From Oscillibacter valericigenes Sjm18-20 (GTDB lineage: Bacteria > Bacillota > Clostridia > Oscillospirales > Oscillospiraceae): a DNA stretch of 64,000 bases. The position numbers were made by a program, and so were the translations under genes. The notes beneath the pieces were generated by a model. The model saw only the letters and a list, made by a program, of their open reading frames with translations. It was not told the DNA's origin and did not search any database. Positions 17,118 through 26,000 of the stretch are shown here, in pieces. The stretch spans positions 2,232,001 through 2,296,000 of the forward strand of contig AP012044.1 of NCBI GenBank assembly GCA_000283575.1. Direction: 5' to 3'. Each line of letters starts with the position of its first letter. Position 1 is the first letter of the stretch.

Positions 17118-18019
17118 AACAGCTCCTCCAATCCATAGGACCGCCCCGCCGCCGTCCGGCGAATACACACCACGCGGCGGAAGACCTTTGTCTCCAGAAG
17201 CCGGGCATACAGCGGCTTTTGCGTCAGTTCCGCGGCGTTTGCGGCATGGACGGTTGCCAACAGCTTCACGCCGCAGCCTGCCGCCATGGTCATGGCCCGG
17301 ATATCCTCCTCCGCCGTGATCTCGTCGGCCGCCACGATCTGAGGGTTCATGGTCCGCAGCAGCATGGGGATGGCGATTGCTTTTGGACAGCCGTCCAACA
17401 CGTCGGTACACGGCCCCACGTCCATCTGTGGCTTTCCGCGGTAACAGACTGCCACTTCTCCCCGCTCGTCCGCCAGCCCCACCCGGAATCCCCGCTGAGA
17501 GACGCAGCGGATCAGATCCCTCAGAAGCGTGGTCTTTCCGCCTCCCGGTGGGGACAGGAGCAGTGTGCTGTTGATTTCTCCGCCCGACAGCAACCGCTGG
17601 CACAGTTCCTCCGCCACGCCGAGCTTTTCCCGGGCAATCCGCAGATCGGCGGAGGACAGATCCATCAGGTTGGTACACACGCCGCCCTTCATGACGGCAG
17701 ACCCGCAAAAGCCGATGCGAAAGCCGCCCCGGACGGGTAAAAAGCCCTCCCGCAGCGTCTCGGCGGCGGCATAGCGGGAAAATTCCGCTCCCAGGTCGCA
17801 CAGGGTCTCCAATTCCTCCGGTTCCACCGGCGGTTCCGACGGCCATGGGCAGGTTTCCCCCTCCGGCAGCAGCACGGTCATGGGCCGGCCGGTCCGGAGG
17901 CGGAACTCCTCCGCCGTGGTCTGGCCCTCCTTTGGAAGCGTTTCCGCCAGCTTGCGCAGCCGCACCGGTAAAAACGCCGCCGCCTTCCGGTATCTGGAAA
18001 TTTCCTCCTGCTCCTTCAT
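17114..18019 (-). CDS. spoIIIAA: Stage III sporulation protein AA, secretion ATPase
   Basis: A 301-residue AAA-type ATPase of the VirB11/T2SS-E class thought to power the SpoIIIA-Q channel. Seen: Walker A LSPPGGGKTTLLRDLIR, Walker B/AspBox region NPQIVAADEI, and a His-box HAANAAELTQKPLYARLLE. The N-terminal RRL-TGRPM and GFCGSAVMKGG segments are family markers. ATG at 18017-18019 has GGGGAGGA at good spacing. A candidate sigma-E promoter lies directly upstream. Confidence 0.95.
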   Translation of the reverse strand: MKEQEEISRYRKAAAFLPVRLRKLAETLPKEGQTTAEEFRLRTGRPMTVLLPEGETCPWPSEPPVEPEELETLCDLGAEFSRYAAAETLREGFLPVRGGFRIGFCGSAVMKGGVCTNLMDLSSADLRIAREKLGVAEELCQRLLSGGEINSTLLLSPPGGGKTTLLRDLIRCVSQRGFRVGLADERGEVAVCYRGKPQMDVGPCTDVLDGCPKAIAIPMLLRTMNPQIVAADEITAEEDIRAMTMAAGCGVKLLATVHAANAAELTQKPLYARLLETKVFRRVVCIRRTAAGRSYGLEELL

Positions 18020-18045
18020 CTGCATTCCTCCCCGTCCGATACCCA

Positions 18046-18074
18046 ACCATATGAAAGCCCGTCCCATTTTATGC
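18046..18074 (-). promoter_or_regulatory. Candidate sigma-E-type promoter of the spoIIIA operon
   Basis: Minus-strand -35 GCATAAAA (18067-18074), 13-base spacer, -10 CATATGGT (18046-18053), resembling the mother-cell sigma-E consensus (ATA-containing -35, CATAnnnT -10). The inferred start site is ~20 bases before the spoIIIAA ATG. spoIIIA is sigma-E-dependent in Bacillus; the match here is by eye. Confidence 0.45.
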
Positions 18075-18091
18075 CGGAAAAATATTGGATG

Positions 18092-18125
18092 AAAAAAACG
18101 CCCGGTATCCGAAAATACCGGGCGT
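18092..18125 (-). terminator. Rho-independent terminator of the split host gene
   Basis: An 11-bp stem ACGCCCGGTAT (18098-18108) / ATACCGGGCGT (18115-18125) is followed on the minus strand by a run of T (18092-18098). It lies 11 bases past the stop at 18136 and separates that gene from spoIIIA. Confidence 0.85.
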
Positions 18126-18135
18126 CTTGCGCGCT

Positions 18136-18882
18136 TTACTGGCAGCATCTGCAATAGTTTTTTGTCTCCTCGTAAGTCTCGGGACGGCTGACTGTGTTGG
18201 GTGGGAAGAACTCGCCCACGGGGAAGCCGATATTGCGGAACAGACCGCAGGGGTCCTGACCGGGATCTGCGCCTCCGGAGCACTCCTTTTCCGGCATGCA
18301 GTAATCGTACACGGGGATCAGCAGCTGAGAATCCCGCTCCAGCCGCACGATGGAGAACTGGCCCAGGGTCACGTACACCCGCCGCATATCGTCCCCGCTG
18401 GACAATTCTCCGTCGAAGAAGCTACTGACAAAGGACGGAACCTCGCACAGGTCGCTGTCGCAGGGGCGGCAGCCGCAGGACTCCACCAGCTTTGCTTCCA
18501 GCACGATGGGGTCCACGGCCTCCACTACGGCGACGGGCAGATTGCTGCCGCGTAGATACTGTGGGTCCAACCCGCCCGCGCGGAACTCCGATGAGAAGAC
18601 CTTGGCGCTGCCCTCGCTGCCGAACAGCAGGACCCGCTTATCAAAAACGCACAGGCCTTCCACCGTCACGGGAACAGGGCAGCTCAGGTAAGCCTGCAGC
18701 GTCACCTGATAGAAAAATCGCATATCAACCGTATAGAAGCCCCGATTGAACGTCACCGGCTCCACGTCTACGAACACATGAAGCAGCTTTGCACTGCCGC
18801 CCTTCACGGACAGCGCGTGGTTGATGGTGTCTACGTACTGAAGCCTCGGATAAAAGCGCAAATCTTCCACGCAATCTTTATC
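18136..18882 (-). pseudogene. 3' part (about 246 codons) of a conserved host gene interrupted by the prophage
   Basis: Open frame on the minus strand ending at 18136 and entered from the prophage attachment core at 18877-18882. Read from the junction it begins DKDCVEDLRFYP; only a GTG at 18868-18870 without a convincing RBS is available as a start inside the lysogen. The body is beta-rich with Cys clusters (ESCGCRPCDSDLCEVP near the middle, NYCRCCQ at the end). I do not recognise a named domain; the cysteine content and position beside spoIIIA suggest a sporulation or spore-surface protein (inference). Its N-terminus, MPDKI...SCRDK, is found at 59,105-59,212 on the other side of the prophage; joined, the product is 280 residues. 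Confidence 0.9.
18877..18882. other. attL core of the prophage (TTTATC)
   Basis: The hexamer TTTATC (GATAAA on the coding strand) is the only sequence shared by the two disrupted-gene junctions. To its left the sequence codes for the host protein; to its right is phage DNA. A serine integrase needs only a 2-bp identical centre, so a short core is expected. Confidence 0.85.
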
Positions 18883-18930
18883 ATGACAATAAGCAATTTT
18901 AAATCTTTATTTGTAAACCTTATTTCAACT

Positions 18931-18978
18931 ATATAAGGGCCAGACCCCAAACATCCGTTCGAATCTCGGCCCTTATAT
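18931..18978. repeat. 11-bp perfect inverted repeat with tRNA-like T-loop, near attL
   Basis: ATATAAGGGCC (18931-18941) pairs with GGCCCTTATAT (18968-18978) around a 26-base loop that contains GTTCGAATC, the T-loop sequence of tRNAs. No D or anticodon arm is present, so it is not a tRNA. The surrounding 18,883-19,171 stretch holds no gene that I can see; it is probably the left phage attachment arm. Confidence 0.6.
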
Positions 18979-19171
18979 GTCAAAATCATCCATATAAAAA
19001 ATATATCACTATTTAAAACATCTAGTACATATTAAGAACTATATGCTTATGCAAATAGTTAGTGGGGCTCAATGGTTACCTCATTGCATTCTTTGAAGGC
19101 TTTCGCGGCATCAGAAATGTTCTACTGCATTTTTACTCCGATTAAATCATGCTGGAGATGTTAAATTTTAT

Positions 19172-21739
19172 TTAGTTGATATCGTAGGATTCCTGTTCAA
19201 CATGGAATCTCTCTCTTTTATAGTAGACGGTCTTTAAATTGGCACTCAGTTTCTTTAGGGCATTATTATCGCAATACGCTATAAAGTCTTTGATTAAATC
19301 GGTTAGCATATTATCTAACGGTCGTTCAAGCAATGATTCAAGAAGATTTGCACATCTTTTACATATTTCGTAGGGCAACGTTTCTTTTGCCGTTTTAGCA
19401 TACTCAAGCCACATTCTCACATATGCGTGTACGGAATATCGATAACCACCAGAAAAATGCGTATCTTCAATGATACCAAGCATATTATCCGCGCCGTTTG
19501 AAAACTTTAGTTCACCATCACCGATTTCATTTTTTAACAAGTATAACCCCCACTCCATTTGATTCTTTGCAAGAGCGTGATTTACATTATAAGAATACGG
19601 ACGCATGGAATGAGCATATGACAAATGGTTATTTGCATCCTCATATTTTTTGTTAATCTGTGCAGCAATCCCATATTGCACCCAAAAATAACTTGTGTGA
19701 CTACAGCTCCCTTCAAGGCCATTGAGAAGTTTAAGAATATTTTCTTTTGGCAACAGATTTGAGTTTCGCATGCGCTTCACACGTAAAACTTTTTGGAATA
19801 TAGGTGTTGTTTCGGAATAGACTCTTTCATCAGTAGGGACGGTATAGATTGCTGTTTTATGCAATGTCTCCATAATAAGAGCGAGGTCATTAGTATCAAT
19901 GAGATGGTTCAGAATCCTTCCTCGATGCAAACGGACCCATCCATAATATACGCTAACGACTTCCGCATACTTTTTGCAAAAAGCGTCCAAACGAAAATTT
20001 TTGTTTAGTGCCGTTCCCAATTTCGTCACAAGTGAATTGGGAATAATAGTAACGCCCAATCTAAATAGATAGCACAATTCGTATAGCAGTTTTCTCTCTT
20101 CGTCTGAGGAATAGCGGTCAAGCCACCGTTTATAGTGCTTTTGAAAGGGATTCCCTTCTGTGGAATAGTACAGGGCATCTATAATATCATTCTCTTCGTT
20201 TATCTTAGATGTAATTAGTTCCCTTGCTCTGCGACTAAATGGTTTCTCGCGTTGCGGTATACACTGCAGGTATTTATTTAGCCGGTTATTTCGAGAAAGT
20301 TTTTCGTAAATTTCTGTAGCATAATCTTCATTCATTTCTGCTGTAATGAGGTGAAAAATAGAAGTAGGATCGTCTAATAGTATATATTCTTTTCCATTGT
20401 GATTTTCTATTGTATCCTCTGTAATAATTACTAGTTTATCAATATTGGAAGGACATTGCTTTTTTATGTCGATCAATTGCTTGTAGTAATAGGAAGCGTT
20501 ATCTATATAAACAGCAACTTTTGTTCTGTCAGGTAAAGACCGCAGGTATCCGGACAACAAATCATATACTCTATCGTCAAATCTGTTGAGTTGCAAAGCT
20601 ATATAGCCCGCATAAAAAAGTTCAACCAAAAGCCTTTTGACAAAGCATGTCTTTCCAATATAGCTTTCGCCATAAAATGCCATAAGAATATGCGTTTCTG
20701 AAGATGAAATCTCTTGCTTCCAAAGTTCCAAGTCTTTAGGTAAAATATCTGCATTGTGAAAAAAGTCGGGATAAACCGCATCAAAGCCCTTGTATAATTC
20801 AAAAGAAGATGGTGCGCTACGGCTAATATTCTCTAGAAAAATGACACCTTTTTCGAGTAAATAGCTTTTAGCTTTATATTGAATTTGAATGTCTTTTTCC
20901 AGTGCATTCAAGAAGGTTTTTGTATCACATTTTATCCATATATCGTTCGGAGAATTCTGGATTTGCAAGCGCAATCTTCCGGATATACTGGGTGATAAGA
21001 ATATACGGTAAAACGGATCTCTTGAATATCCGCTTCTTTCATATATGTCTAATATTGTTTGCAAATCATCCTCTTGAAATTGTGTTCCAACTAATATCAA
21101 ATCATGTTGTAAAGATTGATGTGCAAATTCCTTTAAAAGACTGTTAGAGTCAATAGTAAAGTTTTTATACTCATAACTATCAAAGATATAACCGCCTTTT
21201 AGATCATTAACCGATCCATGCAACTTGATCAAATTTGTAGTACACTTCCGATTATTCCCATTGGGATTTGATTTGTCCCAAACAGAAATTTCCACTTGAG
21301 CATCTCGATAAATTTTTTCAATTAAATCATCAATATTCAGCGTGAAAATGTACTCCCATGGATATTTTAATAATTTATTATGATATCCTTCGGGAGATGG
21401 ATTACAGTTTCTGAATGCTCTGGTCAAGTATTCATTCCGCTGTTTTTCTTTGTCTGTATATCGCAGATATGTACATACTTCTTTTAGGTCATCTTTTTTC
21501 CCTTCAATTTCTTTCAGAATAGACGAATCAAGAGAAGAAAGCTCTCCTTCAACAAAAAAATGCTTATACAAGTCATGGGACAAAACCTTCCCCATAGGGA
21601 GAGGTTCTTTTTCTCCATTTGTTGCTCCATAAGAAAAGCCAGCTCCAAGTAACAATACCGGCCGACTAATTTTCATACGGTCTATTAAAAAATTGATGTC
21701 TTTTATCACGTAAATTACTTCTTTCAAATTTATTATCAA
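19172..21739 (-). CDS. SIR2-like NADase domain + P-loop (STAND-like) protein, candidate anti-phage defence
   Basis: An 855-residue protein. N-terminal SIR2-like domain: LLGAGFS at 30-36, TLNIDD at 133-138, KLHGS at 172-176 and ILVGTQFQEDD at ~215-225, keeping the Asn and His expected for NAD cleavage. A Walker A GESYIGKT is at 357-364, with a hydrophobic KVAVYIDNA strand after it as a Walker B candidate; the last ~350 residues are alpha-helical, repeat-like (LSYAHSMRPYSYNVNHAL). SIR2 + STAND NTPase + helical sensor is the layout of Avs5-type and related NAD-depleting defence proteins; function here is inference. The gene is strikingly AT-rich against its neighbours and sits at the prophage left end, as cargo does. 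Start uncertain: 21739 or GTG 21709 (GAAG upstream). Confidence 0.75.
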   Translation of the reverse strand: MIINLKEVIYVIKDINFLIDRMKISRPVLLLGAGFSYGATNGEKEPLPMGKVLSHDLYKHFFVEGELSSLDSSILKEIEGKKDDLKEVCTYLRYTDKEKQRNEYLTRAFRNCNPSPEGYHNKLLKYPWEYIFTLNIDDLIEKIYRDAQVEISVWDKSNPNGNNRKCTTNLIKLHGSVNDLKGGYIFDSYEYKNFTIDSNSLLKEFAHQSLQHDLILVGTQFQEDDLQTILDIYERSGYSRDPFYRIFLSPSISGRLRLQIQNSPNDIWIKCDTKTFLNALEKDIQIQYKAKSYLLEKGVIFLENISRSAPSSFELYKGFDAVYPDFFHNADILPKDLELWKQEISSSETHILMAFYGESYIGKTCFVKRLLVELFYAGYIALQLNRFDDRVYDLLSGYLRSLPDRTKVAVYIDNASYYYKQLIDIKKQCPSNIDKLVIITEDTIENHNGKEYILLDDPTSIFHLITAEMNEDYATEIYEKLSRNNRLNKYLQCIPQREKPFSRRARELITSKINEENDIIDALYYSTEGNPFQKHYKRWLDRYSSDEERKLLYELCYLFRLGVTIIPNSLVTKLGTALNKNFRLDAFCKKYAEVVSVYYGWVRLHRGRILNHLIDTNDLALIMETLHKTAIYTVPTDERVYSETTPIFQKVLRVKRMRNSNLLPKENILKLLNGLEGSCSHTSYFWVQYGIAAQINKKYEDANNHLSYAHSMRPYSYNVNHALAKNQMEWGLYLLKNEIGDGELKFSNGADNMLGIIEDTHFSGGYRYSVHAYVRMWLEYAKTAKETLPYEICKRCANLLESLLERPLDNMLTDLIKDFIAYCDNNALKKLSANLKTVYYKRERFHVEQESYDIN

Positions 21740-21854
21740 ATGTAAACTTCATTTATGTGCTAAAACCCGCCGTTGGATAAACTTGCTTAATGCTAAACAG
21801 TTCTCCATTTAATAGACTATACTAGCACTTTGCAAAATTCAACTATTTTTTATA

Positions 21855-21950
21855 TCAAGGAATGCCCTGTGGAGTCGATTCTCTGATATCGTACTTGTCC
21901 AGCGCCGTCCCCGTCTTCCCGCTGGACGTTCCCACGCCGGAGCTTGGATG
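21855..21950 (-). pseudogene. Remnant copy of the 3' end of the giant virion gene
   Basis: The minus strand reads SSGVGTSSGKTGTALDKYD, then IRESTPQGIP and a stop at 21855-21857. This matches the tail of the 2316-residue protein ending at 23078 (TSSGKTGTALDKY...). Nucleotide identity over the shared ~45 bases is obvious by eye. No start codon belongs to it. The copy lies on the far side of the 312-residue gene, so that gene is bracketed by two copies of the same 3' end. Confidence 0.8.
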
Positions 21951-21962
21951 TAGGACATATTA

Positions 21963-22901
21963 TCACCTCTGCAGAAGACTCAGCTGAGTATCCTCTACCT
22001 TAACATCTGCCACAATTCCGTCGGTTTTTACCAACGAAAGCTGCTGATCCAGGGACAGCAGGGAATACTGTCCACTGCAGTAATAGATATCATCACCCTT
22101 TATTTTGTCGACATGGACCGCTACCAACCTATCCCCGTATACAGAGACAACCACCTGATCCTCCGATGCGAAATAGTAATTCTTTTGCCGTTTGGCTTGA
22201 TACAGCCCGCAGGCAGACACTGTAGCAAATAGAATCAATAAAAATAAAATCAGATAATTATAATTCCAATAACGCCGTATTTTCTTTGGAAAAATGCTAC
22301 ATTTTTCATGTAAAGCAGCCTGTTCCTCTTCAATGCAACTGTCCAGTATCCCTTTTTCTTGGTTTACTCTCAGGTGTTTCACAATTTTTACATGATCATA
22401 CATTACCCAACCCAAGAAAATATTCAGCGAAATCAAAGGTACTATAATTATAATTAAAAGGCGATTTTTAAACGAATTAATAATAAGGCAACCACAAACT
22501 CCCGCAATATAAATTTCACCAGCCCAGAAAAATATTTTAAATTGCAACTCATCACTAATCTGGAGTCTTTTTATTAGGTAAGCAACTACTCCTTTTAGTA
22601 AAACAGCAAAAAGCAAACAAAGAGAGACCGTAACTACCAGTATGCAGAACAGCGGCACATTGGAGATCATTCCGGATGGAGATGTAGTTGTCAGAAATGC
22701 CGGAACACCATAATAGGACAAGTATCCTCGGTTGTAAGCATAGAACAGCATCACCGCCACAGCTGTAACGAGCAACACCGCCAATGCACTATCAAAATAC
22801 TTACATCCGTTGCCCTGTGTCTGTTTTACCTCTGGTTCTTGTTCCTGTTCCTGTTCCTGTTCCTGTTCCTGAAAAGCTATTTCCTCTGTCTGCTCTTCCA
22901 T
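21963..22901 (-). CDS. Five-TM membrane protein of unknown function (prophage cargo)
   Basis: A 312-residue AT-rich gene. The N-terminal ~28 residues are Glu/Gln repeats (QEQEQE), encoded by hexanucleotide repeats. About five TM helices follow: ALAVLLVTAVAVMLFYAY, LFCILVVTVSLCLLFAVLL, FFWAGEIYIAGVCGCLII, LLIIIIVPLISLNIFLGWV and LILFLLILFATVSACGLY, the first two separated by ~20 residues and the last ones by a long cytoplasmic segment; the ~75-residue C-terminal domain (YYFASEDQVVVSVYGDRL ...) is soluble. I recognise no family. It lies between the giant virion gene and the SIR2 gene and could be cargo or the SIR2 gene's partner; both are inference. Confidence 0.75.
   Translation of the reverse strand: MEEQTEEIAFQEQEQEQEQEQEPEVKQTQGNGCKYFDSALAVLLVTAVAVMLFYAYNRGYLSYYGVPAFLTTTSPSGMISNVPLFCILVVTVSLCLLFAVLLKGVVAYLIKRLQISDELQFKIFFWAGEIYIAGVCGCLIINSFKNRLLIIIIVPLISLNIFLGWVMYDHVKIVKHLRVNQEKGILDSCIEEEQAALHEKCSIFPKKIRRYWNYNYLILFLLILFATVSACGLYQAKRQKNYYFASEDQVVVSVYGDRLVAVHVDKIKGDDIYYCSGQYSLLSLDQQLSLVKTDGIVADVKVEDTQLSLLQR
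22841..22871. repeat. Hexanucleotide tandem repeat (GTTCCT)5 inside the membrane-protein gene
   Basis: Five consecutive GTTCCT units plus one base encode alternating Gln-Glu on the minus strand. Changes in unit number keep the frame, so it would alter tail length and not switch the gene off. Confidence 0.85.
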
Positions 22902-23035
22902 TTCACTATACCTTCTTTCGTTCCTCTTTTGGGGTTTTTTGCTTTTTATCTCTTTCTTTTAATCAGTAAAATTCTGTAATTGTTCACGTCTGAGTAAAAT
23001 TATACCAATCTTCTTATAAAATTCAAGAGCTATTA

Positions 23036-23069
23036 CAGGGGAGGGAACCCTATTAAGGCCCCTCCCCTG
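23036..23069 (-). terminator. Stem-loop after the giant virion gene
   Basis: Perfect 10-bp stem CAGGGGAGGG (23036-23045) / CCCTCCCCTG (23060-23069), 14-base loop, nine bases past the stop of the 2316-residue gene. No T-run follows on the minus strand, so it may be an RNA-stabilising hairpin more than a terminator. Confidence 0.5.
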
Positions 23070-23077
23070 CATTTTTA

Positions 23078-26000
23078 TTAGCTCAGCTTCGGCATGATGT
23101 CGTATTTGTCCAAGCTATTCCCCAGTCTGTACTTGTCCAGAGCCGTTCCGGTCTTTCCGCTGGAAGTTCCCCCGCGGGAAGTTCGGCGGGAGCCTCCGCC
23201 CCCGCTGCTCAGCCGCGGCATGATATCGTACCACGGCGCGTCATAAAGGGTACTCTTTGCCCAGCCGTTCGCATCGTACAGGGCGTTTTTCTGGTTCACT
23301 GTCAGGTCAAGGCTGTTGATAGCCACCAGCTTTTGCGCTTTCTTGCTCATCCCCGCCGAGGCGGTGAGGTACTGGAAATATGTTTGTTCGCTGACCCCCT
23401 CTTTCTCCGCCGCGTCCAGCTTCTCCTTCTCGCTGTCCGACGCCTCCACCGCAAAGTACACAGTTGCCTTTTTATCGTCAGACAGGCTTAGCCCCTCCAT
23501 GGCCCGCAGCAGGTCATCCTTTGCTGTCTGCCCGTTGACAGCCAGCGCATAGCGGTAGAACTCTTCCTTTGTGATTCCCTGCTGCTTCAGCTCCGCCCAG
23601 GCCTTCTGTTTGCTGTCGGACGCCAAAGCGCTAAGGTAGATTGCCGCCTTGCTGGCCTCGCTGTACTCCCCGCGACTTAAATACTTCAGCCGCTCCTCTG
23701 CGTTCCGCTCGCCCACCGTCGCGCAGAAATGCAGATAGTCCGGCAGCTCCCCGCCGTCCGCTATGATCCCGGTGGCCTTTTGGGCTCCGCCGGTCATATC
23801 TTTTTCAACGGTCTTGTTTGCGGCCACGGCTTTGGCGTAATCGTAGAGGTCCGTCACCGCCGCCGACTTAGCCTGATCCGTCATGCTCTGATAAGGCTTC
23901 GAGGTAAGCAGCTTTTCAAGGTTGTCCTCCAGCACTTTCCCATAGGCATTTTGATAGGTCTGCCGCATGGTCCGCGTCAGCGAAGCGTCCTCGTCATCCA
24001 TGTGAATTGTACTGGGAACGTCCGACGGGATAACCTCCGTACCCACGGTTTCATAGAGCCGCGCCAGCTCGTCCTTTGCCTCGTCAGAAAGGTTATCCAC
24101 CCTTAAATCCATCAGTTTTCCCACGCGCACACGCAGCGCCCCGCCGGATAGCCCGGCCAGGTCCCGCTTGTTTGTGGAGTCCCACAGGGCCTTGTATTCC
24201 TCCCGCAGCTCCGGCGAGGTCCATTGCAGCGTCCCCAGCAGATACTTTTCAAGGTTGGGTACCGGTACGCCCTTGCTCAGTTCCGCCAGCAGCGTCGCCG
24301 TATCCTTCACGTCTCCAAGAAGATCGTTTCCGTTCTCCTTGACGTACTGCTTCAGGCTGCCCCCGTGTTCTTTTAAATCCTTCGTATCCGACAGCACCGT
24401 TTTGAAGGTTTCCATCGTCTGCTCCGCCGCGGTTTTCAAGTCCATGATCTGGCTCAGGCCCGGTGCCTCCGTTTCGTAAAAATCCACGTCCCCGAAGGCC
24501 TTCATTAAAACGTCCGCAAGGTCCTTCCCGCCGATCACGACTCCGGCCTGGTCTTTCACGGACTTTTCCGCCATCGTGGTCAGAACGCTCTTGACCGTCA
24601 GCTTATCATCGTCGTCATCGTCCCGGTAGCCCTTCGCGGCATTCTTCAGCATCTGATTGAAGAACTCAACGCCTTCATAGCCCAGCGTGGCCACCACCAT
24701 GGACGCCGCCGTGCTTGCCACTTGACCCCGTGCTTTGGACACTTCCGCCGGCGTCTTTGCTGCCTGCGCTTCCCCAACCGCCCTGCGAATCATGTTTTGC
24801 TGCTGCAAAGGCACGGTCTTGAACATGGTGAACGTCCGTGTCAAAGCGCTGGGATTCTGCATGATCTCCGCCCGGTGCATCACGTCGTACATGGGCTGGG
24901 TCTCCGACACCGCTTTATTGAAAAGCTCCGCCGTCTTTTTGTAAAATTCATCTGTACCCGGTTCTAAATCAGAGTAGTTTTTCCGCACCGCGTTTTCCGC
25001 CCACGGCCACATACATTTCACCGTGGCCCGGTCCATCGCCTGAATAGCTCCTCCAAAGACAAAACGTGTGAATTTGTTTCGCTGCGTCCAGTTTGGATTG
25101 TTCTTCAGTTCTGCCAGCTCCGGCGTGGCATAGCCCATGGACCGGTACTCCAACTCCGGGGTGTACTTTGCAATCAGCTCCGTGTCTACCTTGCGCATCT
25201 GTCCGGGACTTGGGATGGTATCCCAGCCCAGCACCGCCGCGCCGGACGGGAAAGAGGTCGCCTGCTTCAAAACGATTCCCGGGTTTGCTCCGAAGGTCGC
25301 CGTTATATAGTTTTTCAGAAAATAATCCGCCAGTGCGTCCACGCCGCTCTTATCAAGCACCTGTTTGTTTTGCAGTTCTTTCAAAAGGTTCTCCATAAAC
25401 TTCTTGGACCCTGTGCCCCACTTTTTCTCCAGAACGCTTTTCATGCTCTCATTTTGGCCGCTCTCCATCCAGTTATAAAGCATGTTCATATTCCGTACCG
25501 GGATTGCCAGCCCGGAATACTTACTCACGGTGTCAATGGTGTCCGCATAGGCCTCCCACATGCTCACAGCCAGCATGGGCGCTTTGGACTGCACACACTT
25601 TTGAAGGCTTCCCATTCCGCCCAGGCTCTGATCTACTGTCGTCACATCCGTTGGCCGATAGCTGGAATTTGTATAGATTTTGCTGTAATACTGGCTCATA
25701 GCCCGGTCTACGCCGTCCATCTCCTGACTGGTTTTGTTGATGGCGTCCTTTGCCATCTTATTAAAAAACTGATCCCCCAGCCGGTAAAGCTCTTTTTCCT
25801 CTGCCGTCAGGCTTTCGTAGGAAAACAGTTTTTTCATAATCTCGGGCGCCAGTTTGATTGTGGTTCCTCTGGCATAGGCCTCGGCCCTCTCTCCCTTGCT
25901 GTACAGCGTCCGGTCCGGGAAGGTGACACCGCCTTCGGCGTGGCGCAGGTTGTCGTAGTTCCGCACGCCACGGGCCAACTCCACCCGCATGGCCGGCGTC

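Noticed and set aside
18930..18980. Possible tRNA gene at the left prophage end
   Set aside because: Only an acceptor-like stem and a T-loop-like GTTCGAATC are present; D arm, anticodon arm and the 5-bp T stem are missing.
23036..23069. Strong terminator after the giant virion gene
   Set aside because: Stem is perfect but no T-run follows, so read-through into the cargo genes is possible; kept only as a low-confidence stem-loop.
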